Positions 45,711 to 55,334 of a DNA stretch of 64,000 bases are shown piece by piece; positions within the stretch are counted from its first letter, which is position 1; every line of letters begins with the position of its first letter. The notes below the pieces were generated by a model. The model ran no database searches, was not told the DNA's origin, and saw only the letters and a program-made list of their open reading frames with translations. The position numbers and the translations under genes were made by a program. The DNA comes from Achatina immaculata (taxonomy: Eukaryota; Mollusca; Gastropoda; Stylommatophora; Achatinidae): contig CM019717.1 of assembly GCA_009760885.1 (NCBI GenBank), positions 49,601,366 through 49,665,365 on the forward strand, in the 5' to 3' direction.

Positions 45711-46855
45711 TAAAATCTTATTTACACATAATGAATTTTGAACTCATCTAAAGTGGATGAAATCAGCCATCATGCCCAAGGCAATGCATAACGTATACAT
45801 CACAAGCTTGTGTTTCTTACAAATAAACTAACGGGATTTAAATTCCAATCAACAAACTCATAATATTACCTCTAATATGGAGAACACGATTCTCTGATTA
45901 TTTCTCATTTATTATAAGGATTATGACTGCAGGTGAACGTTAAATGCCAGAAGGACACATAACTACACATTCCACATGGCTACAAAATCCAGTTTGTCCT
46001 GAAGTTTCTATGACTTCCTCTTTCATTAAATAAATAGTGAGAACAGCAAATAGTGAAACGATGGAATGCAAACAACAAAGTACTTTAAAATTGTATATAC
46101 AAGTTGGACACAGAACCGGTGCTAAGTTATTTTTGCTCCCCAAGTAAAACTAGTGACAAGGGATGATTAAAGTATATAAAACAATGCACCCCGGGGAGGT
46201 CAGCGTCATGATCACTTTAACGTACATTTGGCCGTTGCCTTACTGGAGTAATGGTAGCATCGTCCCTGGACGACCATACATATGTAAAGGTAAGATAAAG
46301 GTAACCCTGTCATGCTGACCTGTCAACACACAGGGTAATGTAGTCAGCTGTACACCTGGTCGCCTTTAATTCCCCCCCCCCCGTACCAGGATGTGTCAGG
46401 TATCCACTTCTACATCTAATTTACACAGGGAACCACCGACCCTTCCCAACGAGACACTACTCATATGTTGAATCAAGTAAAAATCAAGAACACAGCAACA
46501 ACATTTTTACATATACTTCATGCATAATGTCAAAATGATAGCGATGCACGATGGACACAGCATATACTTGTTGCCGTGGCTTTCGTTATAAAAGCTTAAC
46601 AGAAACGCTTACTAAAGTATCACTTTCAAAACACGTTAATACGACAGCCTATTACAAATATCATGGATTCATCTTGCATTTCTGATACAGCTCCGATGAT
46701 GCAGATTAAGTGTTATAGATTTAGGAAGTGTCAGAACTTTTCCTTTCGTTAGAACTCAGGTTTCTCGAAATGAAGTGCTGTTTCTTCGGTACCTTTTGCT
46801 CCTCACACGTGTCAGGTACCTAATTTTGTCATAAGCTGAAAGGAATGAGTGCGAA
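45711..46855. other. unassigned DNA
   Basis: AT-rich with a more GC-rich stretch (46185-46440) that contains a C run and short phrases resembling SINE-like sequence (GGTAAGATAAAGGTAACC). No family could be assigned. Confidence 0.4.
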
Positions 46856-46856
46856 A

Positions 46857-46942
46857 TTGAAGGGTGGGGTAAAATCTTGTCCCATTTCCCCTAAAAAGCC
46901 TTGGAGGGCGGGCTAAAATCTTGTCCCATTTCCCCTAAAAAG
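46857..46942. repeat. 44-bp direct duplication
   Basis: GGCTAAAATCTTGTCCCATT and TCCCCTAAAAAGC occur twice in tandem. Confidence 0.88.
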
Positions 46943-46948
46943 CTAACT

Positions 46949-47262
46949 CTTTTATCTTTCTGTTACTGTCGCTTCCACAGACTTTATTTTATAAAGAGCG
47001 AATTCTTTTATCTCTTTGTTACTGTCGTTTCCACAGACTTTATTTTATAAAGAGCGAATTCTTTTATCTCTTTGTTACTGTCGTTTCCACAGACTTTATT
47101 TTATAAAGAGCGAATTCTTTTATCTCTTTGTTACTGTCGTTTCCACAGACTTTATTTTATAAAGAGCGAATTCTTTTATCTTTTTGTTACTGTCGCTTCC
47201 ACAGACTTTATTTTATAAAGAGCGAATTCTTTTATCTCTTTGTTACTGTCGTTTCCACATAT
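46949..47262. repeat. 56-bp tandem repeat, about 5.6 units
   Basis: Very homogeneous units of TTTTATCTCTTTGTTACTGT, CGTTTCCACAGACTTTATTT and TATAAAGAGCGAATTC. Each unit contains TTTCCACAG|AC, which looks like a 3' splice site, but no exon context is seen. Confidence 0.95.
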
Positions 47263-47263
47263 T

Positions 47264-47640
47264 TTAATTTTGTCCTTGATGTTTCCATATCAATGGAATC
47301 AAGATTCCGAGAACTTAAATGTTACCCCGAGCCAGTTCTGTTTTATGGCTGTGAAGCATGATCTATGAATAAGAGAGTACAGCGAGAAACGGAGGCCATA
47401 GAAGTGTGGTTCATAAGAAGGTTGTTGAAGGTACCATGGACAACCAAGAAAACCAATGAAGAAGTCTTAAGAGAGGCTGAAGTTAAAAAGCAAATTATAG
47501 CAAAAATCAAAGGCAGACAAGCGAGATTTATAGGACATTTCCTGAGAAGAGGAAAACCGGAACACACTATGGGAATTGTGGAGAGAAATGATCGCCTACA
47601 CCACGCAGCATGGCATTACTGGTGTTTACAATGAACAGTA
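47264..47640 (+). mobile_element. LINE family E, truncated copy with internal deletion
   Basis: Encodes ISMESRFRELKCYPEPVLFY, GCEA, then after a stop NKRVQRETEAIEVWFIRRLL, KVPWTTKKTNEEVLREAEVK, RQARFIGHFLRRGKPEH and IVERNDRLHHAAWH. Compared with the copy at 63437, the GKIERKRDRGRQREKLLDEL segment is deleted between the GHF block and the IVERN end. The catalytic domain is absent. Confidence 0.88.
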
Positions 47641-48280
47641 TTATCCCAGGTGCTATTCATTCTGAAACAGAATTTTCTTATATCTATTTTTTTTTCTTGC
47701 ATTTTCTAAATCTCTAAAGCTATATAAAACACTTGCCATTTATCAATAGTTGTACTCACTGAAAAAAAATGAAAAAAATACCCGGAATAGTTACATCACA
47801 CGAAACAATGTTGATACATGTAAAAAAAAACCCCAACATATTCCACAAAAATGAAACAAATGAAATGTCCATTCTTTTTATGTTGGAAAAAAATCAGAGC
47901 GTGAGTACACAAAATTCATTCGAACTCAAGGCAACAAATGATTCGGTTCTGAATCGGGGTTTTTCCAGACAAAAATATTCACAAGAATAAGATGAAAAAT
48001 TGTACAAGGAAATGGCTGAAATTTGCATCGAATTCTTTAAATTATTGAAAGCGCTTGTTGCAACCAGACATTCAGTACTACATTTCAGCAAGAGATACGC
48101 TGTAACTGAATCACATCATTCACTTTTTTCTTATTTTTTAAAAGTATTATTTTAATTGAAGAAATTGACTATTTTCACGAGAATTGTTAAACTGTCCAAG
48201 TGGTAAGGCAAGTATTACTAAATTACTTCCCCTGACGACACCGTTTTTTTTTTTTTTTAGATTTTACAAACAACAAAAGT
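47641..48280. other. unassigned DNA
   Basis: Very AT-rich with A and T runs; no gene recognised. Confidence 0.4.
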
Positions 48281-48283
48281 ACA

Positions 48284-48431
48284 TTCAGTCTTTACATAAA
48301 GAAAACGAAGTACGAGTGCATTCGACCTGTACAAACAGACGTACATTCGTTCTTTACAAATAGAAGTACTCTGGATCTGTACAAACAGAAGTGCATTCGT
48401 TCTGTACAAATAGAAGTACATTCAGTCAGTA
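48284..48431. repeat. ~33-bp tandem repeat, left part
   Basis: Units built on CTGTACAAACAGAAGTGCAT and TCGTTCTGTACAAATAGAAG. The array resumes at 48771-48840, so the SINE between them is inserted in it. Confidence 0.82.
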
Positions 48432-48770
48432 AGATAAGGTAAATTACTATTTTCATGCCATTAAGACATATTGGAGATAAGGTATTAGATCCGTATCTGC
48501 ACGAACTACGGCATGAAAGTGTGATGCTGTCAGTATCATGATACTGACATGATACTGACATGATACTGACATGATACTGACATGATACTGACATGATACT
48601 GACATGATACTGACAGCTTCACACTTTCATGCCTGACCGCATTTACCTCCCCAGATTTCTCTGGTACCCATTTTTAGAGGCTGGGTGGGCCCCATGGGCC
48701 TTTCTTGGTGTGTACCATAAAAAAAAAATCTCCGTGGCTGAGACTTGAACCCGGTACATTCATTGCGGAG
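48432..48770 (-). mobile_element. SINE-1, 5'-truncated, with internal palindrome
   Basis: On the minus strand: a B-box remnant (ACCGGGTTCAAGTCTCAGCC), then GGGTACCAGAGAAATCTGGG and AGGTAAATGCGGTCAGGC, an inserted palindromic repeat, and the 3' part of the body. Flanks GTACATTCAGTCAGTA (48416-48431) and GTACATTCAATCAGTA (48771-48786) form a 16-bp duplication with one mismatch. The A-box half of the head is lost. Confidence 0.87.
48510..48633. repeat. palindrome with 11-bp tandem core inside a SINE
   Basis: Arm 48510-48540 (GGCATGAAAGTGTGATGCTG then TCAGTATCATG) is the reverse complement of 48603-48633 with a single mismatch. The 62 bp between are about six copies of ATACTGACATG. Normal SINE-1 copies have neither the second arm nor the tandem core. 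Confidence 0.93.
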
Positions 48771-48786
48771 GTACATTCAATCAGTA

Positions 48787-50110
48787 TAAACAGGAATACA
48801 TCTGATCTGTACAGACAGAAGTATAGTTCATCTGTAACTAAAGATGTGAATAAAATGAAACCTGTAAGAGGAAAAACAAATATGAGAAAGTAACACACGC
48901 ATACACATACACACACATGCGCCCGCACACAGTTTTCTGAAGTCTTGGAATTCCACTCACAACCCTGCTGTTGCAAGAATCATACGATGAATGCAACAAA
49001 TATAACATCAATTTTGCTCATTTATGGAAGCAAAAAAAAAACATATTCTAGCACTGTAACATATTTCTGACTTGATATTCAAGCCAATATGACTGGTCGC
49101 TTATTACTTTAAACTGTCACATATATAAGATAATTCTCAATATACAGCTGGTTATTTAACATAATATATTATTATAATATGAATAATATAAAATATTATT
49201 TTACTGATACATCTGTACATGTTCACTTTTATTGCGTGTTACGCCCCCTCCCCCTTTCTCTCTCTCTCTCTTGCTCTCTCTCTCTCTCTCCAATTGCTAT
49301 TATGCTGACATTTTACACGAAGCACATAAAATGAAATAAAATCACAGAAGAAACACATATTTATTTCATTGCCGGCGCTTGAGAAGTCGATAACATATAG
49401 ATCCTCCACAAAAGACGACATTCATTTCCATAAATTCTCTTCCAGCAATTTCCTCCACAGAAATTGTAGTTTGTTGAAATCTTGTTGAAATAGGAAAATC
49501 TATTTTGTTAAATGTCTTTTCCGCAAACTCAGCTACAATAATTTTTTTCCTTGTCTCCTATAGCAAGAACTGAACCCTACAACTTTCTGAAGCAAAATTA
49601 GGTTCCACAAAAATATTGGGTAGTCTCTCTTACACCAATCTTTACTCTTCTTTCTGAAACTTTGAAAAGGAAAACAATGCTTTAATACTATTGCACACTG
49701 TCTCTAGTCCTTCGCACATAACCGTATACACATGTATGCTTTATCTAGAGTGAAAGCATCCAATGAGAACACAGAATACAGATAATACGTATAATGAATT
49801 TATGCTTCAAATTTGATTGGTGGAGTTGAAACACGAGCCAATGAAACACGACGAATTAATATGACAATGGAAACAGTTGATGGGAATAATAGTTGTAACA
49901 AAAATCATCATTTGTCATCACAAAGGCAGTGTTGTTCTGAATTCATTAGGAAATGTTAGTATAGAAGAATAAAAATAGAAATTAATGATTAAAGAAGTGA
50001 CACCTTATAAAGTAACACAGCTCAAAAGAAAGAAGAAAAGACGCCAATTCAGTTCATCTCTTCCACACACACACACAAAAATAGAACATTTACTTAGAAT
50101 TATAAGAAAG
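48787..50110. other. unassigned DNA with small simple repeats
   Basis: Remaining tandem units run to about 48840, then CA-rich sequence at 48895-48930 and CT runs at 49256-49290. No gene recognised. Confidence 0.45.
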
Positions 50111-50127
50111 ACAAGGGAAAGGTCAAA

Positions 50128-50402
50128 TCCCCGTTTCCATGTCATTACGGCATACTGGGGATACGGTGTTAGGCTCGTATTTCCAAGACCTTCGGCACAT
50201 GAAAGTGTGATGTGGTCAGTACCACGCATGACCGCATTCACCTCCCCAGATCTCTCTGTTGCCCATTTTTAGAGGCTGGATGAACCCCGGGGCCTTTATA
50301 GTGTGGTGGTGCCAAAAAAAAAATCAGAGTCCCTACTGCTGGGACTTGAACCTGATACCATCAGATTAGCAGGTCTAGCGCTTAACCACTCAACCACTAA
50401 GA
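50128..50402 (-). mobile_element. SINE-1, complete, tRNA-Ser-like head
   Basis: On the minus strand the head reads TGGTTGAGTGGTTAAGCGCT, AGACCTGCTAATCTGATGG, then CAGGTTCAAGTCCCAGC: A-box, a CTGCTAATC anticodon loop as in tRNA-Ser(GCU), and B-box. The body matches the other SINE-1 copies. Flanks AAAGGTCAAA (50118-50127) and AAAGGACAAA (50403-50412) are a likely target-site duplication. It is the clearest evidence of the tRNA origin of the family. Confidence 0.9.
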
Positions 50403-50412
50403 AAAGGACAAA

Positions 50413-51268
50413 ATCAAAATGATAAAGAAAGATCGAAAAAATGGTCAAAAGGTACAGGAACTAGACGAAGGTAAATTGGAGTAGAAAAGCAAATGAGAGG
50501 GGTTTTTTTTTCTTTAAATCTAAAAATACTTGGTTATAAATTAAAAACAAAAATAACTTCATTTTATCTTGTTATTCTCGACAGCCTGTTGTCTACGTTT
50601 ATAGACAGCCCACCTAAAACTAACAACAACATGAGATCGTCGCTGCCATTTTCCTGTAGGTTACTACCAGATTTTACGGACGACGTAAGTGTCCTTTCCT
50701 TTCTCTTTTTTGTTAACAGTCTCTCCTCTCGGGGTGGCGCTGCTGTCTTTCACTTCCCTGTATTTTGATGATTATCCATATCCAAAACGTAATTCCCCAT
50801 TGCTATTCTTAAGTCGTTTTTTTTTCTTATAACATCTTCCAAGAAATTTTTTATTTTCATTTCCTCCTGTTTTTTTCCTCGTTTCTTAGAGATGTTTTTT
50901 TTTCTCCATTATTTATTTATTTATTTTGTAAACAATACGTTTCTTTTCCAGTTTCTTTTTATTACTCTTAGCGGGCCTTTGCTGGTTTTCCTTGTCAGAG
51001 TTACACCCCTTTCCCTCCACAAATAAGAGCGCGGTGTATCTTATGACTTCGTAGTTATTTACAAAGACACTTTCACGCTCAGAAAGTGTTAAAAAGTTGA
51101 TAAATGCAATAAATGAAATACAAAATATAAGCAACGCTGGGCTGGCCATCTAATGATTTACTAGTTTTCTCCGTGAGTTTCCACCTAAGAATATCATACC
51201 CTCATCAGAGATGTTATCTCTTGACCAGCTGCACCAAATGCCCTCGTTTTTTTGCATCGCTAGAAGCA
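50413..51268. other. unassigned DNA
   Basis: AT-rich. A minus-strand frame with a hydrophobic start lies at 51149-50913 but has no support as a gene (see rejected items). Confidence 0.4.
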
Positions 51269-51273
51269 CATGT

Positions 51274-52110
51274 ATATCATCATCATCATCATCATGTGCC
51301 GTGCCGACTGGCGTTGGCTATTATGCTTCTCCAGAGTATCCGATCCTTCATGCAGGCCATCAGCTCAGTTGGTGATCTCCTCTCACACCATCCCGTCAGA
51401 CTGTCCAGTATCATTTCTCTTGGTCTTCCTCTTGATTTTCTTCCTTCTATTTTTCCTGTTGTTATAATATTTTCAATGCCCCCTCTTCTCATTGCATGTC
51501 CTATGAAAGTACATTGTCTCTCTCTTATCTTTTTGACAAGGTTTTTTTTTGTCTCTCCAGCTCTTCTCCTACATTCTTCATTAGTTATTTTTGCTGTCCA
51601 GGGGATTCGCAACATTCTTCTAATAAACCACATTTCTGCTGCTTCCAATGATTTTTGTGCAGACTTGCCTATTGTCCATGATTCACTTCCATATAACAAG
51701 ATAGGTTCAATATAGCATTTTAGGACCCGTTTTCTAACATTCATTGATAATGATGTGTTGGTTAATATGTTTCTCATTCTCTGAAATGTAGTCTTTGCTT
51801 GGCCTGTTCTGTTCCTAATTGCTGTTCTGCATTTCCCATCTGAAGTTATTACTGCTCCAAGGTATTTGAAATTCTGCACCTGCTTTAGAATAATTCCGTT
51901 TAATTTTATACTGCATGCTGGTGGATTCTGTTTCTTAGATATAACCATAGTCTCTGTCTTTTTGATGTTCAAAGTAAGGCCTTTCTGTTCACTTTCTTTG
52001 GCGACTTTATCCAAGAGATTTTGCAGGTCATGTATATACCGGAAAAAAATGTGCACATTAACGTTTAGGCTGTGAGAACTTAAGTGGAAATGATGACTAA
52101 ATGGAAGCAA
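51274..52110 (-). mobile_element. LINE family E, long 3' part
   Basis: A 272-codon minus-strand frame: LLDKVAKESEQKGLTLNIKK (after the palm), NFKYLGAVITSDGKCRTAIR, YIEPILLYGSESWTIGKSAQ, EMWFIRRMLRIPWTAKITNE, RQCTFIGHAMRRGGIENIIT, GRKSRGRPREMILDSLTGW and a short RHGT C-terminus. The 3' tail is an ATG-triplet array (seen as ATCATCATC at 51276-51294). The frame is intact over this part, but the RT catalytic motif and everything upstream are missing; the sequence near 52040-52110 is probably flank. Confidence 0.92.
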
Positions 52111-52111
52111 A

Positions 52112-52450
52112 TATAAAATGTGCGCAATTTATAGCCGATTTTTTTATCAACTGTTCTGTGCATTTACATATTGGTCATCAGCAGAATAATGAAATCATTC
52201 ATGCTTTCATATTTTTTTCTTGTTATTTTATTTAAGCCAGTAGAATAAGGTCCACATATTTTTGCCTGTTTAACACAGACAACTTTAAGAACAAAAAATT
52301 CTACGCTAACGGTTGTCGTTTTTCCTTCAACGGAATTTTCTGCACAGACTTATATATATGAAAGTTACAGATACCTAGAGAAAATTCCAAACATCTACAA
52401 AATTCCATCTTTTAATAAAAAGAGAAGGAGGCAAAGATGCTGTCTGTTCT
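52112..52450. other. unassigned DNA; possible 3' UTR of the minus-strand gene
   Basis: A reverse-strand AATAAA occurs near 52224 (TTTATT on plus). It could be a distant poly(A) signal for the gene ending at 53316, but the intervening repeats make this uncertain. Confidence 0.3.
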
Positions 52451-52454
52451 GACA

Positions 52455-52797
52455 ATCAGCGACCCATAGCCGACATTCTAGTGTCAGGGTTGGCGAAGCA
52501 TAACTGACATTCTAGTGTCAGGGTTGGCGAAGCATAACTAAGACTCTTATCACATCTCTCTTTTTGTACCCCTAGTAACAGTGCCGACCTGGCTAACGGA
52601 GGCAGAGATCGTCATAGTTCCCCCCACCCCCTTGGTGGTGGAGTCTGCTAAAGAAGTATTGCCCGCCATCTGCTTGTAATCTCCACTCAGGCACTGAAAA
52701 AATAGCCCCCGTAATCCTGCTCCCAACCTGACACGTTGCTGTGCCTCAACATCTTCGTTGCATCGGCTGCAAGAAACACCAGCTCCCAGTTCCTGTG
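52455..52797 (+). repeat. anonymous interspersed repeat B, copy 3
   Basis: Starts with a 38-bp unit present twice (GACATTCTAGTGTCAGGGTT then GGCGAAGCATAACT), then ACCTGGCTAACGGAGGCAGA, TTGGTGGTGGAGTCTGCTAA, CTCAGGCACTGAAAAAATAG, TGCTGTGCCTCAACATCTTC and ATCGGCTGCAAGAAACACCA. It is collinear with copies 1 and 2 and runs straight into a GA tract. Confidence 0.82.
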
Positions 52798-52799
52798 AG

Positions 52800-53148
52800 A
52801 TAGAAGTAGAAGAAGAAGAAGGAGAAGGAGGAGGAGGAGAGGAAGACGCAGGAGGAGGAGGAGAGGAAGACGAAGGAGAAGGAGTAGGAGAGAAAGAAGA
52901 AGAAGGAGGAGGAGGAGGAGAGGAAGACGAAGGAGAAGGAGTAGGAGAGAAAGAAGAAGAGGAAGAAAGAGGAGGAGAGAAAGAAGAAGAAGGAGGAGAG
53001 AAAGAAGAAGGAGAGGAGGAAGAGGAGAAGAAGAAGAAGGAGGAGGAGAGAAAGAAGAAGAAGGAGGAGGAGAGAAAGAAGAAGAAGAAGAAGAAGAAGG
53101 AGGAGAGAAAGAAGAAGAAGAAGGAGGAGGAGAGGAAGAAGAAGAATG
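52800..53148. repeat. purine tract (GAA/GGA)
   Basis: About 350 bp of AGAAGAAGGAGGAGGAG-type repeats, plus strand. It lies just downstream of the stop codon of the minus-strand adhesion gene, where it would read as a pyrimidine tract. The Glu/Lys-rich plus-strand frame is an artefact. Confidence 0.96.
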
Positions 53149-53315
53149 ATTGATTGATGGATGGAATTAATTCTTTCCGTATATTTTTTTTTTAATTTTG
53201 TGGGTAAATGTTTACTGTTTGGTTGTATTACTGGTACATTTTTGAATTACGCTTCAGCGATTGACACGCGCACTTTCTCATTTTATATGTTGCACGTAAC
53301 ATACTTCATATTCAA

Positions 53316-53467
53316 TTAAACATATTCACTACGTCTTATGATTGACAACATCGAGCAAGCGACCAACGTCCAAGCCAGTGTCACCATTAACAGTTTCAGG
53401 TCTAGATGTGGCACTGAAGGTGACATATTTTTGGAATTGTCTGGATGGTACCACGTGTTACTCTGAC
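53316..53467 (-). CDS. lachesin-like gene, terminal exon
   Basis: The last coding exon, 152 nt including the stop TAA at 53316-53318. The acceptor is strong: a long T-rich tract then CTTCAG, directly before the exon. It starts with two nt completing a Gly codon from the previous exon, so phase agrees. It encodes a short polar stretch (QSNTWYHPDNSKNMSPSVPH, with an N-M-S glycosylation sequon), then a hydrophobic segment (LKLLMVTLAWTLVACSMLSI) and a basic tail ending RRSEYV. The segment is either a GPI-attachment signal, usual for lachesin and IgLON proteins, or a true membrane span with a six-residue cytoplasmic tail. The charged tail leans slightly toward the latter; E-Y-V would then fit a class III PDZ ligand. 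No close poly(A) signal is visible. Confidence 0.78.
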
Positions 53468-54307
53468 CTGAAGAAAAAAAAAAATAGAAAAAAAAGACAA
53501 TAAGGACTGAATGAAAAGAAAATAAGAAAGAAAATAAATCTGAGAAGACAAACAATATGAATCATTATCACTATTATGGTTTGTCACAATTTCGTCTAGA
53601 AGAGCCTAAAAAAAAAACAAAATTCCAAATCTTTCCATTTATCTTATCTTCTTATATTCTTATATCCTTCCCGTGCCGTTAAACGTCACATAGGGCTCGC
53701 AAGGTAGATCGCCAAGTTTTCCTGTCTTCGGCGAGTCTTTCAACCTCATCAAAGGATTTTATGCCGGTTAATTTAGCCTCATTGTTTCCATTTATACTAA
53801 AATTTATTTAAAACCTATTATAACAATTAACTGATTTTTGCAAACAATATTTTTAAAATGCAACATTGTAAACGAAGGTAATTGGTTAACAAATGAAATC
53901 ATTTTTGTTTTCTACCAACGTTATAAACGTACTCAATAAATGTATGTAACGAAAGTTGTAAGAAATGTAATATTTGTGATATTTTTTTCGATAATAACTT
54001 TTGAAAAAGAAAATAAGGATTAAACTGGCCCAAAATATTCAAAATAAAACAAAACTCGAGTGTAAGGATTCTATAACCAGGTAGGGACTGACTTTGAAAT
54101 AAATGAGTGAGTTTAATATTTGTGAAAAAAAAGAGAGAAACTAAATTAACAAAATAATCAATTTTCTGCAAGAAGCCACGAAATTTACGTGAAGCAATTT
54201 TCTTCATAAATTCGTAAGGAAGAAACAATAAATAATAGACAGAAACTTGAGCAGAAAATTAATTGAGGTAGAATAAGCACTGTTTACACAGAACTGATTA
54301 ACCTCAC
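53468..54307 (-). other. intron between linker exon 2 and terminal exon
   Basis: 840 bp, donor GTGAGG and acceptor CTTCAG. It holds a LINE family C 3' fragment (53661-53770) and otherwise AT-rich DNA. Confidence 0.7.
53661..53770 (-). mobile_element. LINE family C, terminal 3' fragment
   Basis: About 110 bp matching the extreme 3' end of family C (CTTCCCGTGCCGTTAAACGT, CCTGTCTTCGGCGAGTCTTT). It shares the sequence with 3690-3790. Confidence 0.82.
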
Positions 54308-54406
54308 CTCCCGAATTTGGTGATCGTCCACCAGAGAGTCCAGAGTTCAGAGAAGACGTTGCTGGACTCTCCTGCAGTGCATGCTGACTCTGATGAACGT
54401 ATCCGC
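54308..54406 (-). CDS. lachesin-like gene, Ser/Gly-rich linker exon
   Basis: A 99-nt exon, phase 1 at both ends. The acceptor is TTTCTTGCGTCAG and the donor GGGAG|GTGAGG. It encodes GYVHQSQHALQESPATSSLN and SGLSGGRSPNSG, a low-complexity hydrophilic linker like those between the last Ig domain and the membrane anchor of lachesin/IgLON proteins. Its length is a multiple of three and the phase is symmetric, so it could be skipped without shifting the frame. The call rests on splice signals and phase match with the exons on both sides, since the linker itself is not conserved. Confidence 0.72.
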
Positions 54407-54608
54407 CTGACGCAAGAAATGAAAAGAATACTATCACCGGTTTGGAGTTATCATCCTCAAGTTATTATTAGAAACATGATATCTGAGTTTTTAATTGTTC
54501 ATTTCTTTCCACAGTCTTTCGTTTCTTGCAGGCGTTTGCAGAGATAAGCCAATAATTAAAATTATCAGTTTGGAAATTTAAGTCTACGGTTGGTGTAATC
54601 GACTTGCT

Positions 54609-54926
54609 TTTGTTGTTATTGTTGTTATTGCTGTTGCTGTTGTTGTTGCTGTTATTGCTGTTGTTGTTATTGTTGTTGCTGTCATTGTTGATGTTACTGT
54701 TGTTGTTGCTGCTATTGTTGTTGTTGCTGTTGTTGTTATTATTGTTGTCGTTGCTGCTGTTGCTTCTGTTGTTATCGTTGTTGTTGCTGCTTCTGCTGTT
54801 GTTATTGTTATTGATGCTGCTGCTGTTGTTTTAGCGGTTGTTATTATTGTTAATGTTATTGTTGCTGCTGTTGTTGTTGGTGCTGTTCTTGTTGTTGTTG
54901 CTGTTACTGCTGTTGTTGTTGTTGCT
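54609..54926. repeat. triplet repeat (TTG/CTG)n
   Basis: About 320 bp of TTGTTGTTGCTGTTGTTATT-type repeats. It lies in the intron about 200 bp upstream of the linker exon at 54308-54406; in the sense of that gene it reads as CAA/CAG/AAT repeats. The poly-Leu plus-strand frame is an artefact. Confidence 0.96.
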
Positions 54927-55049
54927 GACAGAAGCCTAGGTAAAATTTCTGTTTAAGTTTGTGAAAATGTACAGTTCTGATTCTTCTTTTGAATATAAAT
55001 ATTAGAATTTTGCTATTATTCGACCGAATACTAATTCGAATCGAACATT

Positions 55050-55268
55050 CATTACCGTGTAAGTATTTTTGTGTCCTTCCTTCTTACAAGCAGGATATAA
55101 ATTTGTCATGTATTTTTCATGTTTTTGTCTGTTGTGTTTTTTATGTGATCCTGGAAAACGGCTTTTGCCGAAATATTGGACTGTTGTGTGTTCTTCATTT
55201 ACATGTGCTCATCTTACTTTCCGCCATTCTTATTTCTGCTCACTTTTCTTACTCCTATCTTTAGGTAA
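55050..55268 (+). repeat. anonymous interspersed repeat F, copy 2
   Basis: Collinear with 27990-28235 (TTTTGTCTGTTGTGTTTTTT, TTTTGCCGAAATATTGGACT, GTGTTCTTCATTTACATGTG, CTCATCTTACTTTC). It is followed by a CA repeat (55291-55332). Confidence 0.75.
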
Positions 55269-55334
55269 AACTAAACCAGTCACACCTCTTCACACACACA
55301 CACACACATACACTCACACATACACACACACGTA

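Noticed and set aside
51085..51148. Possible alternative last exon (phase 1, GQPSVAYILYFIYCIYQLF then stop) for the adhesion gene
   Set aside because: Phase and hydrophobicity fit, but the acceptor has no pyrimidine tract, and a much better terminal exon exists at 53316-53467 upstream of it.
52758..53153. Glu/Lys-rich 131-codon frame
   Set aside because: GAA/GGA repeat; the flanking sequence belongs to interspersed repeat B and the opposite strand carries the adhesion gene.
54604..54834. Poly-leucine frame
   Set aside because: TTG/CTG triplet repeat in an intron.
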